NCBI RefSeq assembly: GCF_016892705.1
Contig: NZ_JAFEMB010000005.1
Span: 62,001-126,000 of the forward strand
Direction: 5' to 3'
DNA length: 64,000 nucleotides
Origin: Microvirga pudoricolor
Lineage (GTDB): Bacteria; Pseudomonadota; Alphaproteobacteria; Rhizobiales; Beijerinckiaceae
Part shown: in pieces, positions 59,413 through 64,000 of the stretch
Numbering within the stretch: position 1 is the first letter of the stretch
Layout of the letters: every line of letters begins with the position of its first letter
The notes under the pieces: generated by a model
Database searches by the model: none
The model's input: only the letters and a program-made list of their open reading frames with translations
Told to the model about the DNA's origin: nothing
Made by a program: the position numbers and the translations under genes

Positions 59413-60735
59413 GTGACTTCTCCTCTCCGCGTCGGCATTGCCGGCCTCGGCACCGTCGGCGCTTCGGTGGTCGGCATTCTGGCCCGCCAGGGCGAGGGCT
59501 TGGCCCGCCGGTGCGGCCGCGCCATCGTCGTGACGGGTGTCTCGGCTCGGGATGGCACGAAGGACCGGGGCGTCGACCTCACGGGCAGCACGTGGTTCGC
59601 GGACCCCGTCGCGCTGGCGTCCTCGGACGAGATCGACTGCTTCGTCGAACTGATCGGCGGGGCGGATGGAAAGGCCCACGAGGCGGTCAAGGCCGCGCTT
59701 TCTGCCGGAAAGCACGTGGTAACGGCCAACAAGGCACTTCTCGCCAAGCATGGCCATGCCTTGACGCAACTGGCCGAGGAAAAAGGCGTCGCCCTCGCCT
59801 TCGAAGCCTCGGCCGCCGGAGGCATCCCCGTCGTCAAGGTGTTACGCGAGGCCTTGCCCGGCAACACGATTTCCCGCCTTTACGGTATCCTGAACGGCAC
59901 GTGCAACTACATCCTGTCCCGGATGGAACTGGAAGGCCTGACCTTCGCCGAGTGTCTCGCGGACGCGCAGCGCCTGGGCTACGCGGAGGCCGACCCGACC
60001 TTCGACGTCGAGGGCTTCGACACGGCGCACAAACTCGCGCTGCTGACGAGCCTTGCCTTCCGGACCGAGATCGACGCCGACGCCGTCTATGTCGAGGGCA
60101 TCTCCTCGATCACTCCCCTAGATCTCAAGATGGCGGATGAGCTCGGATTCCGGATCAAGCTCCTCGGCGTCGCCGAGCGCACCTCCGTCGGGATCGAGCA
60201 GCGGGTTCATCCGACCATGGTGCCCAAGTCGTCACCCATCGCGCAGGTGATGGGCGTGACCAACGCGGTGACCATCGACGCCGATGCCGTAAAGGAACTG
60301 ACGCTCATCGGCCCAGGGGCGGGTGGTGACGCCACGGCGTCCGCCGTCATCGGCGACATCGCGGATGTGGCCTCCGGACGCTCCGGCACCCCGTTCGGTT
60401 ATCCGGCGCTGGAACTCTTCAAGGCCCCCAGAACGCCCGTTCAGCGCCACGAGGGCGGCTACTACATCCGTCTGACCGTGCACGACAGGCCCGGGATCGC
60501 GGCCGGCGTCGCCACACGCATGGCGGAAGCCGACATCTCCCTTGAAAGCATCCTTCAAAAGCGCTCGGAGGCTGCCGCAAACCGCGATCCGCATGGGAGG
60601 TCCGGGGCGCCCGTCTCCCTCGTCCTGATCACCTACGCGGCCACCGAGTCGGCGATCCGATCCGCAGTCGACAAAATCTCCGGGGATGGTCTTATTGCCG
60701 AGCCGCCCCAGGTCATCCGCATCGAGCGGGAATAA
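59413..60735 (+). CDS. hom: Homoserine dehydrogenase
   Basis: A 440-residue NAD(P)-dependent enzyme reducing aspartate semialdehyde to homoserine, for threonine and methionine. The Rossmann loop VGIAGLGTVGASVVGIL, the AFEASAAGGIPVVKVLRE block and GILNGTCNYILSRM are typical, and a C-terminal ACT domain (~355-435; YYIRLTVHDRPGIAAGVATR) provides feedback control by threonine. GTG 59413 is chosen because GGAGG lies nine bases before it and the domain begins there; the open frame to 59320 has no homology. Confidence 0.95.
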   Translation: MTSPLRVGIAGLGTVGASVVGILARQGEGLARRCGRAIVVTGVSARDGTKDRGVDLTGSTWFADPVALASSDEIDCFVELIGGADGKAHEAVKAALSAGKHVVTANKALLAKHGHALTQLAEEKGVALAFEASAAGGIPVVKVLREALPGNTISRLYGILNGTCNYILSRMELEGLTFAECLADAQRLGYAEADPTFDVEGFDTAHKLALLTSLAFRTEIDADAVYVEGISSITPLDLKMADELGFRIKLLGVAERTSVGIEQRVHPTMVPKSSPIAQVMGVTNAVTIDADAVKELTLIGPGAGGDATASAVIGDIADVASGRSGTPFGYPALELFKAPRTPVQRHEGGYYIRLTVHDRPGIAAGVATRMAEADISLESILQKRSEAAANRDPHGRSGAPVSLVLITYAATESAIRSAVDKISGDGLIAEPPQVIRIERE

Positions 60736-60789
60736 GAGAGCGGCCGACAGGTCCTTCCGTCAATATCCTCCAAGGGAGCCATAGCATCC

Positions 60790-61788
60790 ATGTCACAGGC
60801 GATCACAGTCCAACCGGGTCAGGTCATCGAACGCATCCTGACCCTCGAACTCGTTCGCGTGACAGAGCGCGCCGCGGTGGCCTCCGCCCGGCTGCGCGGC
60901 CGTGGCAACGAGAAGGCCGCCGACCAGGCCGCCGTGGACGCCATGCGCCGGGAGCTCAACAAGCTGCCCATCGACGGTACGGTGGTGATCGGCGAGGGCG
61001 AGCGTGACGAAGCCCCGATGCTGTTCATCGGCGAGCGGGTCGGCAACCGGAATGGCGTGAAGGTGGATATCGCCGTCGATCCCCTGGAGGGCACCACGCT
61101 CTGCGCCAAGGACATGCCGGGATCCATCGCCGTCATGGCCATGGCGGAGTCCGGCACGCTCCTGGCCGCGCCCGACGTCTACATGCAGAAGATCGCCATC
61201 GGGCCGGGATATCCGCAGGGCGTGGTCGACCTCGATGCCTCGCCAGAGGAAAACCTTCACAATCTCGCCAAGGCGAAGGGCGTGAAGGTGACCGAACTGA
61301 CCGCCCTCGTTCTGGACCGCCCGCGCCACACGGATCTCATCGCGGCCATCCGCAAGACCGGGGCAGGCGTACGCCTGATCTCGGACGGAGACGTGGCAGG
61401 GGTGATCTTCACGACGAACCCGGCCTCGACCGGAATCGACATCTATCTCGGCATCGGCGCCGCTCCCGAGGGCGTGCTGGCAGCCGGAGCGCTCCGCTGC
61501 ATCGGAGGCCAGATGCAGGGCCGGCTCATCCTGGACACCGAGGAGAAGCGCAGCCGCGCCCTCCAGATGGGCGTCAAGGATCCGAACCGGAAATACGACA
61601 TGAAGGATCTCGCGAGCGGCGACGTCGTCGTGGCCGCCACGGGCGTGACCGACAGCGCCCTGACCAAGGGCGTCAAGTTCGGCAAGGACGTGATCGAGAC
61701 CGACACCGTCGTCTATCGGTCCGCCACCGGCACGGTCCGTCGCATCTACGGCGAGCACCGGGAGCTGTCCAAGTTCCATCTCGACTAG
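60790..61788 (+). CDS. glpX: Class II fructose-1,6-bisphosphatase
   Basis: A 332-residue phosphatase of gluconeogenesis and the Calvin-type cycle. VVIGEGERDEAPMLFIGERV and VDIAVDPLEGTTLCAKDMPG carry the metal-binding acids, and GIGAAPEGVLAAGALRCIGG is a GlpX signature. In alphaproteobacteria glpX often follows hom, as here, 54 bases away. Confidence 0.95.
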   Translation: MSQAITVQPGQVIERILTLELVRVTERAAVASARLRGRGNEKAADQAAVDAMRRELNKLPIDGTVVIGEGERDEAPMLFIGERVGNRNGVKVDIAVDPLEGTTLCAKDMPGSIAVMAMAESGTLLAAPDVYMQKIAIGPGYPQGVVDLDASPEENLHNLAKAKGVKVTELTALVLDRPRHTDLIAAIRKTGAGVRLISDGDVAGVIFTTNPASTGIDIYLGIGAAPEGVLAAGALRCIGGQMQGRLILDTEEKRSRALQMGVKDPNRKYDMKDLASGDVVVAATGVTDSALTKGVKFGKDVIETDTVVYRSATGTVRRIYGEHRELSKFHLD

Positions 61789-61814
61789 GCCAGCGCCCTA
61801 CGCCCTGCGATCAT

Positions 61815-61837
61815 CGGAGAGGCGCGAAGCCTCTCCG
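61815..61837. terminator. Hairpin after glpX
   Basis: CGGAGAGGC (61815-61823), loop GCGAA, GCCTCTCCG (61829-61837). Perfect 9-bp stem, but the following bases are ATAAGG, not a T-run. Confidence 0.5.
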
Positions 61838-61880
61838 ATAAGGAAGCTGTTTTGACCATATTCCCCGCTACCATCGGCCC

Positions 61881-63695
61881 GTGACCGAATCAGCGAGTTC
61901 CCCCATCCCGTCCGTCAGACCCTTCCTCGGCGTCGAGCGCTCCGCTCTCGGCCGAACCTGGGTCGAGCGCTGCGCCCCGGCTCAAGGCGCGATCGCCATG
62001 GCCATCGCTCAGACGCATGGCGTGCCGGAGATCCTGGCGAGGGTGCTGGCCGGTCGTGGCGTATCGGTCGCCGACACGGACGGATTCCTCAACCCGCGCT
62101 TGCGCGACCTGCTGCCGGATCCGCATGTTCTCACCGACATGGAGGCCGCGGTCGAACGGCTCGCCCTGGCCGTCGAACGGCGGCAGACGGTCGCGATCTT
62201 CGGCGACTACGACGTGGACGGGGCCTGCAGCGCCTCCCTGCTCGCCGAGTACCTGGCATCCTGCGGCGTGCCCTATCTGATCCACATCCCTGACCGCATC
62301 ACCGAGGGGTATGGCCCCAACAGCGAGGCGATCCGAGGCCTGAGGGAACAGGGGGCGGACCTCCTCGTCACGGTGGATTGCGGAACCGCCAGCCTCGAGC
62401 CCCTGGCTGAAGCCAAGCGGATCGGACTGGACTGCGTGGTCCTCGACCACCACCAGGCACCCCAACAGCTCCCCGAGACACAGGCTCTGGTGAACCCGAA
62501 CCGGCAGGACGACCTGTCGGGCCTCGGCTATCTCTGCGCCGCAGGGGTCGTTTTCCTGACAATGATCGCTCTCAATCGCGCCCTTCGGGCCAAAGGCTTC
62601 TTTGCCGGAACAACGGAGCCCGATCTCCTGTCGAGCCTGGATCTGGTGGCCCTGGCGACCGTGGCCGACGTCGTGCCCCTCGTCGGCCTCAACCGGGCTT
62701 TCGTCCGCCAGGGACTGGTGGTCATGCGCAACCGCCGGCGCGCCGGGCTCGCGGCCCTGTTCGATGCGGCTGGCCTTTCGGGGGCCCCGGAGAGCTGGCA
62801 TCTGGGATTCCTGGTCGGGCCCCGCATCAACGCAGGCGGCCGGATTGGAGACGCCGCCCTAGGGTCCAAGCTTCTGCTCACGCAGGATACGTCCCAGGCG
62901 GCCCGCCTCGCAGGTGAACTCGACCGCCTCAACCGGGAGCGCCAGACAATCGAGCAGCTCGCCATTGCGGAGGCGGAGGCCCAGGCGCTGTTGTCGCTGG
63001 AAGCCGCACCGGATCGGCCGGTCATCGGGACCGCCTCGGCCCAATGGCATCCGGGCGTTGTGGGCCTCATCGCGTCCCGCCTCAAGGAACGCCTGCGACG
63101 GCCCGCCTTCGCGTTCACGTTCAATCCTGATGGGACCGCAACGGGATCAGGACGCTCGATCCAGGGGGTGGATCTCGGCCGCGCGGTGAGGGGCGCGGTC
63201 GATGCGGGTCTGGCCATCAAGGGGGGCGGCCACGCGATGGCGGCCGGGGTGACGATCCGCCAGCACGATTTCCCGGCTTTTCTCGAATACATGGCAGCCC
63301 AGGTCACCGAAGCCTATGCGGAGGCCCACGCGGCGGATCATTACGCCATCGACGCGACGTTGACGGCCGGAGCGGCCCAGCCTGGAATCGTCTCGGCCCT
63401 GGAGCGGGCAGGGCCCTTCGGCGCGGGCCAGCCGGAGCCTGTCTTCGCCTTCCCCCAGCATCGAATCGTCGAGGCTCGGGAGGTTGGAAGCGGAGGGCAT
63501 GTGCGCGTGAAGCTCCGCGGCGGCGACGGCTCGTTCATCGGCGGGATCGCCTTCCGGGCCGCTCATCAGCCGATCGGCCAAGCTCTGACCAACGGGATCG
63601 GCCTTGTGGTTCATGTGGCTGGGACGCTTTCGATCGATCGCTGGGGTGGCGGCGAAAAGGTCGAGCTGCGCGTTCAGGACGTTGCGAACCCCTGA
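61881..63695 (+). CDS. recJ: Single-stranded-DNA exonuclease RecJ
   Basis: A 604-residue 5'-3' exonuclease for recombination and mismatch repair. DHH motifs: IFGDYDVDGACSASLLAEYL, VTVDCGTASLEPLAEAKRI and CVVLDHHQAPQQLPETQALV (DHH), then the DHHA1 part with GGGHAMAAGVTIRQHDFPAF and a C-terminal OB fold. GTG 61881 is the start. The order glpX-recJ is common in Rhizobiales. Confidence 0.95.
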   Translation: MTESASSPIPSVRPFLGVERSALGRTWVERCAPAQGAIAMAIAQTHGVPEILARVLAGRGVSVADTDGFLNPRLRDLLPDPHVLTDMEAAVERLALAVERRQTVAIFGDYDVDGACSASLLAEYLASCGVPYLIHIPDRITEGYGPNSEAIRGLREQGADLLVTVDCGTASLEPLAEAKRIGLDCVVLDHHQAPQQLPETQALVNPNRQDDLSGLGYLCAAGVVFLTMIALNRALRAKGFFAGTTEPDLLSSLDLVALATVADVVPLVGLNRAFVRQGLVVMRNRRRAGLAALFDAAGLSGAPESWHLGFLVGPRINAGGRIGDAALGSKLLLTQDTSQAARLAGELDRLNRERQTIEQLAIAEAEAQALLSLEAAPDRPVIGTASAQWHPGVVGLIASRLKERLRRPAFAFTFNPDGTATGSGRSIQGVDLGRAVRGAVDAGLAIKGGGHAMAAGVTIRQHDFPAFLEYMAAQVTEAYAEAHAADHYAIDATLTAGAAQPGIVSALERAGPFGAGQPEPVFAFPQHRIVEAREVGSGGHVRVKLRGGDGSFIGGIAFRAAHQPIGQALTNGIGLVVHVAGTLSIDRWGGGEKVELRVQDVANP

Positions 63696-63797
63696 TGGGA
63701 CCGCGCTTGCGTCCCTCAGCCTGATTTCTTCAATAGGGTGCTTGCCGCGCTGACAGAACCCCATTATACACCCGCCTGTCTCGGTGATTTCGCCGAT

Positions 63798-63873
63798 GCG
63801 CCCTTCGTCTAGCGGTCTAGGACGTTGCCCTTTCACGGCAAAAACACGGGTTCGAGTCCCGTAGGGCGCGCCA
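63798..63873 (+). tRNA. tRNA-Glu (anticodon UUC)
   Basis: A 76-base tRNA: acceptor GCGCCCT pairs with AGGGCGC, D arm around GTCTAGCGGTCTAGGAC, the anticodon stem is TTGCC/GGCAA with loop CTTTCAC (anticodon TTC), T arm ACGGG-TTCGAGT-CCCGT, discriminator G and encoded CCA. Follows recJ by about 100 bases. Confidence 0.96.
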
Positions 63874-63972
63874 CTTCAAGTGGCCCGTACAAGCTCCCGA
63901 GTGATCCGAACTGTCTGTCCACGCTGTTATACAATATAACGCTTGCGGTCCCGTGTGCGGGCAGGATAGGGC

Positions 63973-64000
63973 GTGCCGGTCATGACGCAACAGCCAGAAC
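63973..64000 (+). CDS. Possible start of a gene cut by the window edge
   Basis: A GTG at 63973 (or ATG at 63982, reading MTQQPE) lies six bases after AGGATAGG. Only nine codons are visible, so this is weak. Confidence 0.25.

Noticed and set aside
63798..63873. tRNA-Glu as attachment site of the mobile element
   Set aside because: The element's chromosomal edge is near 9.4 kb, 54 kb away, and no partial tRNA copy is seen at that edge.
1..64000. CRISPR array
   Set aside because: No regularly spaced identical repeats with unique spacers; the only tandem arrays are the 10-bp and 15-bp units, which have no spacers.

Overview
The window looks like a chromosome segment of a high-GC alphaproteobacterium of the Hyphomicrobiales (Rhizobiales), most like Methylobacteriaceae/Microvirga or a close relative. 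The reasons are an HWE-family sensor kinase, a DUF1236 glycine-zipper protein, DUF2842, a class I PHA synthase, the order rplM-rpsI followed by argC, the order hom-glpX-recJ, and an EcfG-like ECF sigma factor. The genus is inference; no marker search could be run.

Positions 1 to about 9,430 are foreign: the right-hand end of an integrative element or prophage whose left end lies outside the window. It carries a large serine recombinase at its chromosomal edge, a ribbon-helix-helix protein, an archaeo-eukaryotic-type primase, an HNH nuclease and a dense rightward chain of very small genes with start/stop overlaps (1,666-5,773). Seven of the small proteins share a short motif near the C-terminus (hydrophobic-x-F-x-D, then A-x-x-F-K-L/M-x-F/W). 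Two genes in the chain are under 50 codons (3,182-3,328 and 3,672-3,815).

From about 9,650 rightward the DNA reads as host chromosome. 9.6-15.2 kb: secreted glycine-zipper proteins, heme A synthase, an orphan ParA ATPase and an HWE histidine kinase. 15.5-18.2 kb: an NMT1/TauA-type ABC importer operon. 18.3-21.2 kb: a multidomain cellulase in which a GH5 catalytic domain sits inside a Calx-beta repeat. 21.7-27.5 kb: DUF1428, cold-shock protein, tyrS, a serine hydrolase and a methyltransferase. 27.5-31.1 kb: a leftward operon headed by a cobalamin riboswitch, encoding a BtuFCD-like importer, a pseudoazurin and probably the methyltransferase. 31.1-33.5 kb: an EamA exporter divergent from a MocR regulator. 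34.5-38.9 kb: a very large PAS/GAF/receiver/LuxR protein downstream of an ECF sigma factor. 39.2-46.3 kb: mixed accessory genes, including a luciferase-like oxidoreductase with a cupin, an RTX protein, a class III cyclase, a TauE/SafE carrier, a HAD enzyme and a truncated EamA remnant. At 41.43-41.57 kb there is a strongly folded candidate RNA in front of a small membrane protein. 46.4-49.6 kb: two copies of a dispersed palindromic repeat, a DNA-binding protein, metY and a CoA-binding protein. 49.6-64 kb is housekeeping: thioesterase, rplM-rpsI, argC, an FAH-family enzyme, a FadL-type porin, phaC, a lipoprotein, then aminotransferase-hom-glpX-recJ and tRNA-Glu(UUC).

The most promising items for novelty are the motif-sharing small-protein set in the mobile element, the multi-helix RNA at 41.4 kb, the nested GH5/Calx-beta architecture, the receiver-HTH protein with a degenerate receiver, and the riboswitch-controlled leader reading frame.
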